A DNA stretch of 64,000 nucleotides from Catenibacillus scindens (GCF_014202115.1 NZ_JACHFW010000010.1:62001-126000), one strand, 5' to 3'. Numbered from the stretch's first letter, positions 18,965 to 29,125 are shown. The notes: generated by a model from the letters alone, not told the origin. Made by a program: numbers and translations.

Positions 18965-19096
18965 TCACTTTCTTATTTCACCTGCAAATCTATCCGCCCA
19001 GTCCATGATCTTGAGCATATTTTTATCTGGATCTTTGTACAGATAATTAAATGCCTGTTCCAGACCGAATTTCTGGATTGTCGTTTTTACACTCAT
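18965..19096 (-). pseudogene. N-terminal remnant of a radical SAM protein (43 codons)
   Basis: ATG 19096 with AGAGGAAT upstream opens a 43-residue frame, beginning MSVKTTIQKFGLEQAFNY and containing NMLKIMDWADRFAGEI. From memory of the family, this matches the first 40 or so residues of a Clostridia radical SAM protein that precede its CxxxCxxC domain; the cluster-binding part is missing. The frame ends in TGA shortly before the patatin ribosome site. An internal deletion that removed the rest of the gene is the likeliest cause. A genuine small peptide is the alternative. The remaining bases of the 18880-19199 gap show no other gene. Confidence 0.55.
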
Positions 19097-19199
19097 CAAT
19101 AATTCCTCTTATCGTCAACAATGAAATATTATTTAGCCTGTGAGGCCTCACGCTCTGTCTTAAAAAGGAGGAATCCCGGTTGTGGGACTGCCCCTTTTT

Positions 19200-20900
19200 T
19201 CATGACGCCATAACTACCATACATTCTTTCCCACAAAAGGCGATCCCGTATTTCAGGATTTTTTTCATACCGCGTCTCAGCAGACTGACGCCATATTTTT
19301 TCTCCTCGATCTGTTCCAGCGCTCTCTGGCACGCGCTTTCCAGATCCCCATTATCCGCGTATTTTATTTCGATCACGATTCCGTTTCTGTCCGGTGTGCA
19401 GATGGAGATGTCGCTGTAGCCTTCCCCTGTCTCCTCATTGGACTGGATCAGCCAGCTTCCCTGACTCCGCAGAAGGCCGAGCAGCATTCCGTGATAAAAG
19501 TTCTCCTTCATCCCTGTCCGCACCGCCGTGTCACGCACACTGATGGAATCCCACAGATAATCATGGAGCATATCCTGGATTACTTTCACCTTTCCTTCGG
19601 GAAACGCCCCGCAAAAACGGTTGATCCGGGTCAAATCTCCGTGGGTTGTCTCCTGGAACCAGTCTTTTACCAGATCAATAAACAGCTCCCTCACCTCCCG
19701 GTTTGGAAGAGCCAGCTTCATCTGTTTTCCCGAAAAACGCCCTCTCTGTGTCAGATAGCCTGTGGAATACAAAACACTCCATATATTATCAATAGAGTCC
19801 TCGATGTCCCGGTAGGTCAGTTCCTGACGGATTGTCTTGATAATGGTTCCCCCTCCGATCAATCGCTCAATCTCATCCCGTGTCGTCTGATCCGCGCGTT
19901 TTAGCAGCCGCCGCACAATATCGTTTCCGCTGGTGTTTGCCCAGTAATTCTCCGGCTCAGCATCTCTATCTGACAAAAGGACATCGCAGTAATTGATAAC
20001 ATCCCAGGGGCAGTAAACACTGACTTTTCCAAAAAGATAACCGTTGTACCAGTCTCGGATGACCTCTTTGTCCTCTGTCAGGCCATAAAATGAGAGAAGC
20101 TCATCCACATCCTCATTGGTAAAGCCAAAATATTCATCATATCGAGAATCTGAGATTGTGTGTACCTTCAAGTTATTCAGTCCTGTAAATATACTCTCCT
20201 TTGAAATTCTGAGACATCCTGTAAGTACAGAAAAATACAGGTTATCATTGGTCTTTAGCGCATTGCCGAACATATTTCGGATCAGAATAATCATTTCATC
20301 ATAGTAACCATTCTGAAATGCCTTATCCAAAGGAACATCATACTCATCAATCAAAAGGATGACCTTACGGCCGTAATGCTTGGCTAAAAGCCTTGAAAGC
20401 ATTTTTAGACTGCCAATCAAAGCTGACTCTGACATTACATAATTTGATTCGCTCTTTATATCAACCTGAATCAGACGGCGGTAAGAATCCTTTTCTGCAG
20501 AGGAAAGTTGTTTACTATCCTGAAGGAACTGGAATCTCATAGCCTCATCTCCAATCACTGTCCTAAGTCCTGCTGCAGCCGCCTCAAAATCAAGTCCATC
20601 CACACTTTTCAGACTGATAGAAATTACCGGAAATTTCCCCATATATTCTTCACACAGTTCTTCTTTTCCGGCAATCTGCAGTCCTTCAAATAACTTTCGG
20701 TCACACCCGATTTCAAAAAAGCACTTTAACATACTCATATTCAGGGACTTGCCAAAACGGCGGGGACGGGTAAACAGGTTGACCTCTCCCCAGTTTTGCA
20801 AAAGTTCCGCGATAAACATTGTTTTATCTACATAATAAAAGTTGTTTGATCTGATCTTTTCAAATCCATCAATGCCGATGGGAAGTTTTTTGCTCTTCAT
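19200..20900 (-). CDS. AAA-ATPase-like protein with PD-(D/E)XK nuclease domain (DUF1703 type)
   Basis: ATG 20900 (MKSKKLPIGID) has GGAG 6 bases upstream. The 566-residue protein begins with the family signature FYYVDKTMFIAELL and the degenerate P-loop FTRPRRFGKSL (AAA-ATPase-like family). Walker B-like LLIDEYDVPLDKA is near residue 185. The C-terminal part carries the PD-(D/E)XK nuclease-like core, DISICTPDRNGIVIEIKYA. Members are multicopy in gut Firmicutes and Bacteroidetes; their function is not settled, and defence or mobile-element roles have been guessed. It stands alone between the radical SAM remnant and sbcC. Confidence 0.87.
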   Translation of the reverse strand: MKSKKLPIGIDGFEKIRSNNFYYVDKTMFIAELLQNWGEVNLFTRPRRFGKSLNMSMLKCFFEIGCDRKLFEGLQIAGKEELCEEYMGKFPVISISLKSVDGLDFEAAAAGLRTVIGDEAMRFQFLQDSKQLSSAEKDSYRRLIQVDIKSESNYVMSESALIGSLKMLSRLLAKHYGRKVILLIDEYDVPLDKAFQNGYYDEMIILIRNMFGNALKTNDNLYFSVLTGCLRISKESIFTGLNNLKVHTISDSRYDEYFGFTNEDVDELLSFYGLTEDKEVIRDWYNGYLFGKVSVYCPWDVINYCDVLLSDRDAEPENYWANTSGNDIVRRLLKRADQTTRDEIERLIGGGTIIKTIRQELTYRDIEDSIDNIWSVLYSTGYLTQRGRFSGKQMKLALPNREVRELFIDLVKDWFQETTHGDLTRINRFCGAFPEGKVKVIQDMLHDYLWDSISVRDTAVRTGMKENFYHGMLLGLLRSQGSWLIQSNEETGEGYSDISICTPDRNGIVIEIKYADNGDLESACQRALEQIEEKKYGVSLLRRGMKKILKYGIAFCGKECMVVMAS

Positions 20901-21003
20901 ATTCTTCTCCATCTCCTTTCCGGCTCTACAGTTTTTTCACGGATTACTTACTTCACTTTACCACGGGGCCAAGGGACAGTCAAGGCCACAGGTTAATGAG
21001 ACA

Positions 21004-21033
21004 GAAAAAGACCGGCAGATCAACTGATCTGCC
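21004..21033 (-). terminator. terminator overlapping the sbcC stop
   Basis: On the minus strand GGCAGATCA pairs with TGATCTGCC across a 2-base loop, followed by GGTCTTTTTC. The stem contains the sbcC stop codon. Confidence 0.7.
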
Positions 21034-24000
21034 AGCGAACATGACTTCCATCCTCATCTTTTTCAACGATAAGCTGGTCTTCAATCTCCTGTTTTAATTC
21101 TGTGACATGGGAAATGATCCCGATCATCTTAGAGCCGCCCGCCATCTCCTGAAGAACCCGCACCGCCTTGTCACGGGAATGGTCGTCCAGGGAGCCAAAG
21201 CCCTCGTCAATAAACATTACATCCAGATTCACGGAGGCCGTGCCTGCCTGAATCTGATCCGCCATGCCAAGGGCCAGGGAGAGAGCCGCCATAAAGGACT
21301 CCCCGCCGGAAAGGGTGCGCACTTCCCGCTCCTTTCCCGTCACTGTGGAATAGACCATCAGATCCAGCCCCCGGTTTTTCCCGACGCCAGCCACGTCCAC
21401 ATCCTTCATGCGAAGTTCGTACTGGCCGGCGGACATTTCCATAAATCTGCGGTTAGCCCCAAAAAGAATCCTCTCCAGATAATAGCGCTGGACAAAAGTT
21501 TCAATGTCCATCCGGGCACCGCTCACCTTTCCTGCCAGAAGATTGTAAAGATCATCCATGGAGCGGTGGCGATCTACAATCTTGGCCCTCTGAGACATTT
21601 TCGGCTCCAGAGCATTATAGACATTAACGTCCGCCCTCAGAACCTCCCGGATACGGTCAAAGGCGCTTCTGGCTTCACTGACCTTTTCCCCGGCGGTCTC
21701 AAGTTCTTTTTCAAGTCGGGAAATATCCGGCCACTTCTGGTCTTTAATGGCTGCTTTGGCCTGGTTTGCCCGGCTTTTAGCGCCTGCCTTTTTCTGGTGA
21801 TAAGTGTTGACCTCTTCCAGAAAAAGAGCGGCCTGGCTTTTTTTGTATTGCAAAACAATCTCCTGCCACTGATCCTGGGTTAGCTTTTTTTCCTCCATGA
21901 CAGTCTCATAATCTTTTCGACACCCATCCAGACGAGCCTGGTCTTTTGGCAGCTCATTTTCATAGCGGGAAATCAGCGCCCTGGTACCCTCCATCTGGGA
22001 TTTGGAGTGCTGGCTTTTTCTCCTGGCCTGATTATATTTTTCCTCAGCCAGTTTTTTATCTTTCTCAGCTTTCTCAAGGGCTTCTCTGGCCGCACCTTCC
22101 GTTGGGAAATCTCTGGACATTTCCAGATTTTTTAAGGCCGCCTCATATCCCGCCAGAGCAGCCCTTATATCCTCTGTCTTTTTCCGGGCGTCCTCAATCT
22201 GTACAAAAAGATCTTTCTTTTTTTCTTCACTTTCTTTTTGGGCCTGTAAAATGGCCTGCTTTTGTTTCACATGATCTTTTGCCGTCTTTCCCTCCAGTGC
22301 CAGGATTTGCCGCCATTCTAAAAGAGTGTCCCGGACTCTTGCCGCCGTCAATGGCTGGGCGGGCCTAAAATTTGTTGGAAGATCTGCCCTCAGTTTTTCT
22401 CCCAGGCGGGCGGTTTCCGTCTCTAAGCGGGTATTTTTTTCTTCTAAGATGGCCGCAGCCGCCTGAGCCTTTGTGGCGGCCTGCTCCTGTGACTTGGACA
22501 GAGCCTGGACTTCCTGTTGCGCCTGCTCAAGCCCTTCCCTTGTTAAATGGGCATAGTCTTCCTCAATGGGGCAGGGATTGGGGTGATCTAAAGAACCGCA
22601 CACCGGGCAGGGTTTTCCCGGTCTAAGCTGCTCTCTGGCAATAAATCCGGCCTGAGCCCCAAGAAAGATCCTGCGGGCGGTTTCATATTCCCCATTTTTC
22701 TTTTCATAGGCTTTGCTGGCCTCCCCGTAGGCGGCCTTTGCCTCATCCACAGCCTTTTTTTGAGCCTTCGTCTCCTTTTCAAGATTTTCCAGCGTCTCCC
22801 AGTCGTTGTACAGTTCCCGGTATTTTTTCGCCTTTTCCTGCCACCTGGCAAAATCAACTTCCGCGTCCTGTAATTCTTCCCCCTGACGGCGCCGCTGTTC
22901 TTCCTGGGACTCTATGGCAGACATAGTTTCATTGAGACGCTCCAACAATTCTCTGGCCTTTTTGTAATCCTTCGTCCCTTTTTGAACCTGTACTTTTGCC
23001 TTCTTTGCCTGGTCAAATACTGACAGCGCCTTTTTTACCTGCTCTGAAACTCTTGTAAGCATTGAAAGTGTCTCATTAAAACTTTCCTGGGCCTTTTGCT
23101 CCCCTTCCATATCTTCCCGGTTGGCCTTCTCAAAGCCGGGGAGTGCCTGGCGCCAAGCCGCAAGTGCGGCGTTTTTTTCCTTGAAGTTCTTTTGGGAATC
23201 CGCGTACCGCTCATAAATAGCTGAGATTTCATAGGCGGCGGTAATCTGTCCAGCTTTTTGTTCCAGCTCCTCTACAGAAGCTTTCATAGCCTCACATTGT
23301 TCCAGCTCTTCCTGGGCCTTCTCAAGCTCCTCAAAACGTTCTGAGAGCTGGCGGGCCTGAGCCAGAACATCACGCCGGGCCAGATAATCTTTATTCACAG
23401 CCTCATAGACAGCGCTTGCCTCAGATTCCTGGAATTTCAGAAGATCACAGAGCTGTCCAAGGCTCTGGATCAGGTTTTCCATAGCCACCACAGAAAGTTT
23501 CTCTGATCCCAAAATTTCATCCCGCAAACGAGAAAGCTCCCCGGCCTCTTTATGATCTTTAGGGATGACCAGATGAGACACTTCCGTCTGGCAGGCGGTG
23601 TGAATCTGGCCCATTTCCTGAAAGGTTTCCTTTCTCCTGCGGGCCAGCTCATCAATGATCTTCTGATACAGTTCCGTGTGGAACAGCTTTCTGAAAATCA
23701 CTTTTTTATCATCGGACTTTGCCCGCAAAAGCTCCATAAATTCTCCCTGGGCGATCATAGCCACCTGCATAAACTGTCCCTTAGTAAGCCCCAGGATTTC
23801 CTCCAGCTTCCTGTCCGTCTCCTTCGGAGGATATTCGGTGCCGTCATCCATGATCAGAGATACGGCCCCGCTCTCTTCCTTTATGCCCTTGCCTCTCTTT
23901 AGGGGGCGCACATGCCTTGGCACCCGCCGCACAGTATAGAGACGTCTCGCCGGGCCTGTTCCCTCAGAAAATGTCAGCTCCACAAAAGGTTTAATATCCG

Positions 24001-24220
24001 CCCCGGCAAACTGGCTTTGAAGCTCCGTCCCGTCTTTTTTGTTGGCCGTGGAACTGGCCTCGCCGTAAAGGGCAAAGACAATGGCATCAAAAATGGTCGT
24101 CTTTCCCGCCCCTGTATCTCCCGTAATGAGAAACAGGTTCTGATTGGCCGCCTCAAAATCAATTACCGTCTCTTTTCCGTAGGAGCCAAACGCCTGCATC
24201 GTAAGCTTTAACGGTCTCAC
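21020..24220 (-). CDS. sbcC: nuclease SbcCD subunit C (Rad50-like ATPase)
   Basis: The 1066-residue SMC-type ATPase starts at GTG 24220, overlapping the sbcD stop (GTGA). Walker A is GDTGAGKTT at 34-42. Two long heptad-rich coiled coils flank a zinc hook, GKPCPVCGSLDHPNPC, near residue 535, through which two complexes dimerise. The C-terminal lobe has the signature RTLSGGESFMAALSLALG and Walker B LDVMFIDEGFGSLD. With SbcD it cleaves hairpins and protein-blocked DNA ends. Length and all motifs are normal. Confidence 0.95.
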   Translation of the reverse strand: MRPLKLTMQAFGSYGKETVIDFEAANQNLFLITGDTGAGKTTIFDAIVFALYGEASSTANKKDGTELQSQFAGADIKPFVELTFSEGTGPARRLYTVRRVPRHVRPLKRGKGIKEESGAVSLIMDDGTEYPPKETDRKLEEILGLTKGQFMQVAMIAQGEFMELLRAKSDDKKVIFRKLFHTELYQKIIDELARRRKETFQEMGQIHTACQTEVSHLVIPKDHKEAGELSRLRDEILGSEKLSVVAMENLIQSLGQLCDLLKFQESEASAVYEAVNKDYLARRDVLAQARQLSERFEELEKAQEELEQCEAMKASVEELEQKAGQITAAYEISAIYERYADSQKNFKEKNAALAAWRQALPGFEKANREDMEGEQKAQESFNETLSMLTRVSEQVKKALSVFDQAKKAKVQVQKGTKDYKKARELLERLNETMSAIESQEEQRRRQGEELQDAEVDFARWQEKAKKYRELYNDWETLENLEKETKAQKKAVDEAKAAYGEASKAYEKKNGEYETARRIFLGAQAGFIAREQLRPGKPCPVCGSLDHPNPCPIEEDYAHLTREGLEQAQQEVQALSKSQEQAATKAQAAAAILEEKNTRLETETARLGEKLRADLPTNFRPAQPLTAARVRDTLLEWRQILALEGKTAKDHVKQKQAILQAQKESEEKKKDLFVQIEDARKKTEDIRAALAGYEAALKNLEMSRDFPTEGAAREALEKAEKDKKLAEEKYNQARRKSQHSKSQMEGTRALISRYENELPKDQARLDGCRKDYETVMEEKKLTQDQWQEIVLQYKKSQAALFLEEVNTYHQKKAGAKSRANQAKAAIKDQKWPDISRLEKELETAGEKVSEARSAFDRIREVLRADVNVYNALEPKMSQRAKIVDRHRSMDDLYNLLAGKVSGARMDIETFVQRYYLERILFGANRRFMEMSAGQYELRMKDVDVAGVGKNRGLDLMVYSTVTGKEREVRTLSGGESFMAALSLALGMADQIQAGTASVNLDVMFIDEGFGSLDDHSRDKAVRVLQEMAGGSKMIGIISHVTELKQEIEDQLIVEKDEDGSHVRWQIS

Positions 24221-25371
24221 AGCCCTTCCACCTCCTGTATCCGATTGATCACATCTTTAAGAATATCTTTTTCCTCATCAGTCATATCCTTTAAAAAGGA
24301 ACAGCACAGCTCAAAAGGATCCAGAGCCGCCGCCGGCTCGTAAACTGCCTGGTAATCGGCCTGCCGCCATGTCTTTCGCCGGATCTCAAGAAGGTGAGGG
24401 AAAGCCTGGCGCAGCCGGTCCTGCATATCCAGCACGTCCAGATCCACCGGGTCCGTCAGCAGGACTGTCACGTAATCATCGCAGGATGCCTGCAGCACTT
24501 CCTCAAGGGTTCCCTGGATTACACGGACCTGGCGCAGGGGCTTTAAAGGGATCACAGACACTTTGATCTCCCCTTTGGGGCCCATGTCCACCTCTACAAC
24601 CCCTTTTTCCTGCCCGGCCTCGCTGACTGAGCAGGCCAGAGGAGTACCGCAGTAGCGGAAATAATCGCTGCCCACCTTCATAGGTTTGTGGATGTGACCC
24701 AGCGCCCCGTAGTCAAAAGGAGCTAAAACAGCCGCATCCACCTGGTCAATATTTCCCACAGTGCGCACTTCCGAATCCATCCGCTCCACATCCTCCGCCG
24801 TCTTTCCCGATGGCAGGTAAAACTGATGGGATACGATCACATTACGTTCTTCTTCATTAATATTTTCCCGGTTAATTAAAAATTTCACTGTCTCATTGTA
24901 GGAAAGGGCTCCCTCCTGCCCGCCGGCCTCAGTGATCCCTTTCACCATGGAAGGGCGGACAAATGGGAGCAGATAAAAGTTTACTTTCCCGTATGTATCC
25001 TCCAGGGTAACTTTCTCAATAAAATCTCCGGGGATCTGGGGCGCCAGGCCGATCATATGAACCCGCTGTTTGGACAAAACCCCCCGGAAACAGTTAAGGC
25101 GGGAACCGCTGTCATGATTCCCGCTGATGATCATAATCTCCCCCTTAGGGATGGCGTCCACAAGCCCTTCAATAAAGCGGTCAAATAAAGCCACCGCCTC
25201 CCCGGAAGGCACAGCCTTATCATAAATATCTCCGGCAATAACAACGGCGTCCGGCTGTATTTCCCCGGCCAGGGCTGTGATCTGTTCCAGAATATATGTC
25301 TGATCCTCCAAAAGATCCCGGTTCATCAGCCTAAGGCCGATGTGCAGGTCGGAAAGATGAAAAAACTTCAT
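24217..25371 (-). CDS. sbcD: nuclease SbcCD subunit D (Mre11-like)
   Basis: The start is ATG 25371 (MKFFHLSDLHIGL), preceded by AGGAAGG; the frame open beyond it is read-through. The 384-residue Mn-dependent phosphoesterase carries the metal motifs DLH (8-10), GDIYD, GNHD and GHIHKPMKVG. It is the nuclease partner of SbcC, encoded immediately downstream with overlapping stop/start. It starts 20 bases after the histidine kinase gene, on the same strand, so read-through from the bce operon is possible. Confidence 0.95.
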   Translation of the reverse strand: MKFFHLSDLHIGLRLMNRDLLEDQTYILEQITALAGEIQPDAVVIAGDIYDKAVPSGEAVALFDRFIEGLVDAIPKGEIMIISGNHDSGSRLNCFRGVLSKQRVHMIGLAPQIPGDFIEKVTLEDTYGKVNFYLLPFVRPSMVKGITEAGGQEGALSYNETVKFLINRENINEEERNVIVSHQFYLPSGKTAEDVERMDSEVRTVGNIDQVDAAVLAPFDYGALGHIHKPMKVGSDYFRYCGTPLACSVSEAGQEKGVVEVDMGPKGEIKVSVIPLKPLRQVRVIQGTLEEVLQASCDDYVTVLLTDPVDLDVLDMQDRLRQAFPHLLEIRRKTWRQADYQAVYEPAAALDPFELCCSFLKDMTDEEKDILKDVINRIQEVEGL

Positions 25372-25391
25372 TAAAGACCTTCCTTTCCTTT

Positions 25392-26408
25392 TTAAAGTTT
25401 CCATATAAGTTCAATGCCAAATCCGTGGGGCTGTACATCTATGGTGCGGATGTCCATGGCCATGAGGGCCGCGTACTTTTTTACAAGATACAGCCCCATG
25501 CCTGTGGAGTGCTGGCGGTCCGGTGAGCTTCCGCAAAATCCTTTATCAAAAATAAACGGGAGATCCTGGGGCGGCACGCCGGGGCCGTTGTCCGAGATTT
25601 TAAGATGAACGCTTTTCTCATCATTTTCCACAGTCTCCCAGGTACGGATATCAATCACACCGCCTTGTGCCGGAGTATATTTCACGGCGTTGCTTAAAAT
25701 CTGGGACAGGATAAATAAAAGGATTCTCCGGTCCGTCATTACAGACACATCTTCGCCTCCGGCATTGACGGCCAGCCCCCGCTCCTGGATCATGCCGCTG
25801 AAATTTTTTGTAACTTCAAGGAGGGCCTCAGAGAGAGAGACTGTCTCAAATCTGTAATCCATATGATCCGCTTTGGATCTGGCATAGTAAAGAATACGAT
25901 CCACATCCGAGCGGATCTGGTACTGGACATGGCGAAGACGCCCAAGGACATATGGGGACATCTCATCGCTGTGATTGCTCAGCACAAGCTCAGTCAGGGA
26001 CAGGGGCGTTTTTATCTCATGGGTCCATTGCTCAATAAACTCCTCGTAATCTTTAAGCTCGTACTGGCCGTCCTCAATGGCGGACTGCTGGCGGGAAAGC
26101 TCATCGGCCAGGGCCCTGCACCATAACGGCCATCCGCCGGGCATAACCGCCCGGAACCGTTCCAGAGAATCCTCGTCCTTTTTTTCGAGATAGTTCCATG
26201 CCCGGAAAAGCCGCTTTTTCTCCGATGACTGTTCCAAAAGATACAGGACGGTCAAAACCGCCGCAGAAAAAAGGACAATCACCGCTGTCATAACGCCAAA
26301 GGTTTTTGGCGACGCAATATACACAAGAAAAGAGAAAAACACATCGGTCAATGCCATCAGGCCAAGGGCCGGCTTTATCATCCCTGATTTTTTTTTAGAC
26401 TTCTTCAT
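25392..26408 (-). CDS. BceS-type intramembrane-sensing histidine kinase
   Basis: ATG 26408 has GGAGG 9 bases upstream, inside the end of the response regulator gene (14-base overlap). The 338-residue kinase has two N-terminal helices with almost no outside loop, typical of kinases that sense through a partner transporter. The H-box is EFIEQWTHEIKTPLS, the N-box ILSNAVKYT, then DNGPGVP and GMGLYLVKKY. It should phosphorylate the neighbouring regulator, with the input from the BceAB-like transporter (known for this family). Stimuli are usually cell-wall-active peptides. Confidence 0.9.
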   Translation of the reverse strand: MKKSKKKSGMIKPALGLMALTDVFFSFLVYIASPKTFGVMTAVIVLFSAAVLTVLYLLEQSSEKKRLFRAWNYLEKKDEDSLERFRAVMPGGWPLWCRALADELSRQQSAIEDGQYELKDYEEFIEQWTHEIKTPLSLTELVLSNHSDEMSPYVLGRLRHVQYQIRSDVDRILYYARSKADHMDYRFETVSLSEALLEVTKNFSGMIQERGLAVNAGGEDVSVMTDRRILLFILSQILSNAVKYTPAQGGVIDIRTWETVENDEKSVHLKISDNGPGVPPQDLPFIFDKGFCGSSPDRQHSTGMGLYLVKKYAALMAMDIRTIDVQPHGFGIELIWKL

Positions 26409-27081
26409 ATCCGGACACCTCCAGCCGATACCCTTTTCCACGGACATTCTGGATCACATTTTTCAGTCCCATGGCGGTCAGATGCTTTCTAAGGCGGGCA
26501 ATATTCACTGAAAGGATATTTTCATCCAGGTACTCCATATTTCCCCACACTTTTTCGCAGATCCTGCTATAAGATACCGCTTCCGGAAAATCCGGGATAA
26601 TGGCCGCCAGTATTTTGGCTTCGGTTTCCGGAAGGATCATCCACTGATCTTTAAAACTTAAACGGCATGTGTCCAGGTCCAGGGTAAGATCCCCGGCGCG
26701 TAGGAGATTATTCATGGACGCGTAGGTGGATAAAAGGCGGCGGACCCGGGCGGTCAGCCGGTCTGTAGGGCAGGGCTTTGTGAGAAAATCATCGGCGCCA
26801 AGTCCCAGAGCGTGAAGTTCGTCGTTTAATGTGTCCCTGGCGGTGAGGATCAGCACCGGGATGGCGGTGCGGCTTTTCAGCCAGCGGCACAAATCGTAGC
26901 CACTTGTTCCCGGAAGGTTTACATCCAGTATCACCAGATCCGGCGCCAACTCTAAAATCACCGGCGCCAGGTCTTTTGAAAAATCTCTGACTGAAGGAAT
27001 ATCGTACCCAAGCTTTTTAAAAGTATGTTCCATTTCTTCCCTGAGAAACTCGTCGTCTTCCACAATGATAATCCTGCTCAA
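26395..27081 (-). CDS. OmpR-family response regulator (BceR type)
   Basis: The 228-residue regulator has a receiver domain with acidic pair EDD at 8-10, phosphoacceptor aspartate in LVILDVNLPG (about residue 54) and lysine in DFLTKPCPTD, followed by a winged-helix DNA-binding domain with IARLRKHL and VRGKGYRLE. It lies 7 bases after bceB and overlaps the kinase gene. Its probable target is the dyad at 30008-30026 upstream of bceA. Confidence 0.92.
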   Translation of the reverse strand: MSRIIIVEDDEFLREEMEHTFKKLGYDIPSVRDFSKDLAPVILELAPDLVILDVNLPGTSGYDLCRWLKSRTAIPVLILTARDTLNDELHALGLGADDFLTKPCPTDRLTARVRRLLSTYASMNNLLRAGDLTLDLDTCRLSFKDQWMILPETEAKILAAIIPDFPEAVSYSRICEKVWGNMEYLDENILSVNIARLRKHLTAMGLKNVIQNVRGKGYRLEVSGYEEV

Positions 27082-27088
27082 ATTACTG

Positions 27089-29125
27089 TCATCTCCTGTC
27101 TGTAATATCCAGCGCCCCGATAGCCCGGCCTGTAGCCCTGCGGATCACTCCCATGTATATACACTCAATCACGACAAAGGCCGCAAATGCCACCGCCGCA
27201 GCGGAAAGGACGTGAACCATGGACGCATTGGCCGGGAGCCGGGTAAAGTTTGTAAACAGGCACCACACCGCAAAGACGCCGCTCACTGCCGTAACCGAAA
27301 GCACAAGGGTAAAAAAGGTGTACATCTGCCGGACGGCTGACCTTGCCAGTTCCGATTTCCGGGCTCCAAGCATTAAAAGGGTCATATAGCGCCCGTGATT
27401 CTTTCTCTGCCAGATAAGATATTTCAGGCTGATCACCGTATTGGCGATGATCAGAAAGAGTACTCCAAGATATATGGTAATATAACTTCCCGCCACAGTG
27501 TAAAAAAGGTTGCGCCCTATACCGGCCAGGTAGCTTTCATAGTGGAGGCCGCAGTTGTCAAGAACCTGTCCCATCTCTAAAATTGCCTGCATCAGTCCCG
27601 ATTCCTCAACCAGAGCATCGGAGAGAGACAGATTATAGGCAAAAATCTCTTCCGGGTCTGTCACCAGGCTGTCGTAGACCTCATCGGCAACAATATAAGC
27701 ATTATACAATGTAATCTGGCGGTCCGCAACAACATTATCCGTGTAGAGTTCCGGCAGGAGTTCATAGGTTTTCCCGTCAATTTCAATACTGGCCCCGTCT
27801 TTTAAAGCGCCTGCTAAAATCGACTGAAAATCGCTGCCGCTCATGGACGTATACATGGCCGCCCTGTTTTCTCCAAGATCTAAGGGTTCTTTTCCGAGAC
27901 TTGCAAGAAGCCGGTTATAACTGCTCTCGGCAATAAAATAATCTATCCGCCCCTGGATATTTTCAAGAATATTATCTCTAATATCGGACTGAGGCTGTCC
28001 CGATATAGCCTTATACATCCCTTCGGCATTATAGGTATGGCTGTCTATATCCATATGTCCAAGGCGCATTGCATAGCAGTCTTTGATCATCCAGGCGCTG
28101 TCCCCGGAAAGAAGTTCCTCCGCCACATCCTGGTCCGTATCTGTAATGGTAAAATCCGCGCTGTGGCCCGACTCCGCTCCCCGTCCAAAAGCGACGCCGA
28201 TGCCGTAGGATACACAGGCGATGGCAAGGAGCAAAAGAAGGGATGCCACTGCCAGAACTTTGTATTGGTGAAGAACATTTTCCTGGATCTGACGGCCGGT
28301 GAACGTATAAAGGCCGGACCGGGACATAGTTTTTTTCATAATCCGCCGCCCAATCAGGGCTCCCATGCCTTTGTACAGCCAAAAAGTTCCCCAGATGCCA
28401 AGGATCAGGACAGGGATGAGGACGATATAGGAAAAGATCCCCATCTGCTGTATAGAAAGGATATAAGCCGCCGCCAGCATGACCATACCTGCAACAGCGA
28501 TAGCCACCCCCACCTTTCCCGTCTTTGGAAGCTTCTGAGTTTCAGACACATCGGATTTAAGGAGCGCCGCCGGCTCCTGGCGGACAAAACGGATGCTGAG
28601 CAAAAACATGGCGATGAGCTGAACTGCGAGAAAACCTGCCACCGTCCACAGTATTGCTGTCAGAGACAGGGAAAATTTATGGCCGATGATCCCCATGCCG
28701 ATGCCTCTGGCTGTGGCCAGACTGACGCACTCGGTCAGAATCAGCGACACGGGAAGGCCGATAACTAACGCGATGACGCTGTTAAAAACCGTCTCTCCCA
28801 TAAGCATCCCAAACATACGGCTGCGTTTCATGCCAAGCATAAGGTACATGCCGAGTTCCCGCCGCCGCCCATCCAACTGGTAGGCGCAGGCAAAATAGAC
28901 GAGAAAGAATACAAAAAACAATGACACCACATAGATGGCGGGAATGAGCATCATCAGCTTTTGCACGGCGTCGCTTTCCATTGTTCTTAAAAAACGCATA
29001 ACGTCCTGCTCGCCCATAGATAAAAGGGTGTAAAAAGCCACAACAGCCGCCACAAGGGAGCCGAAAAACAGGCCGTTATTTTTAATATTTTTTCTCCCAT
29101 TTCTGAAAATCTGTTTAAAGAACAT
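27089..29125 (-). CDS. BceB-type ABC transporter permease
   Basis: This 678-residue FtsX-family permease shows the BceB layout of ten helices: one N-terminal, then groups of helices, and a large outside domain of roughly 200 residues (about 315-530) between helices 7 and 8. That domain is where such transporters contact their antimicrobial peptide or lipid-II-cycle target. GMKRSRMFGMLMGE is a typical cytoplasmic coupling segment. Its start overlaps the end of bceA by 11 bases. Together with the two-component system it forms a flux-sensing detoxification module. Confidence 0.9.
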   Translation of the reverse strand: MFFKQIFRNGRKNIKNNGLFFGSLVAAVVAFYTLLSMGEQDVMRFLRTMESDAVQKLMMLIPAIYVVSLFFVFFLVYFACAYQLDGRRRELGMYLMLGMKRSRMFGMLMGETVFNSVIALVIGLPVSLILTECVSLATARGIGMGIIGHKFSLSLTAILWTVAGFLAVQLIAMFLLSIRFVRQEPAALLKSDVSETQKLPKTGKVGVAIAVAGMVMLAAAYILSIQQMGIFSYIVLIPVLILGIWGTFWLYKGMGALIGRRIMKKTMSRSGLYTFTGRQIQENVLHQYKVLAVASLLLLLAIACVSYGIGVAFGRGAESGHSADFTITDTDQDVAEELLSGDSAWMIKDCYAMRLGHMDIDSHTYNAEGMYKAISGQPQSDIRDNILENIQGRIDYFIAESSYNRLLASLGKEPLDLGENRAAMYTSMSGSDFQSILAGALKDGASIEIDGKTYELLPELYTDNVVADRQITLYNAYIVADEVYDSLVTDPEEIFAYNLSLSDALVEESGLMQAILEMGQVLDNCGLHYESYLAGIGRNLFYTVAGSYITIYLGVLFLIIANTVISLKYLIWQRKNHGRYMTLLMLGARKSELARSAVRQMYTFFTLVLSVTAVSGVFAVWCLFTNFTRLPANASMVHVLSAAAVAFAAFVVIECIYMGVIRRATGRAIGALDITDRR

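Noticed and set aside
19129-19332. 67-codon minus-strand frame at the end of the PD-(D/E)XK gene
   Set aside because: Overlaps the conserved C-terminus in another frame and has no ribosome site.
21107-24211. Several plus-strand frames of 60-258 codons
   Set aside because: All lie antisense to sbcC, whose motifs are continuous; they are composition effects of the coiled coils.
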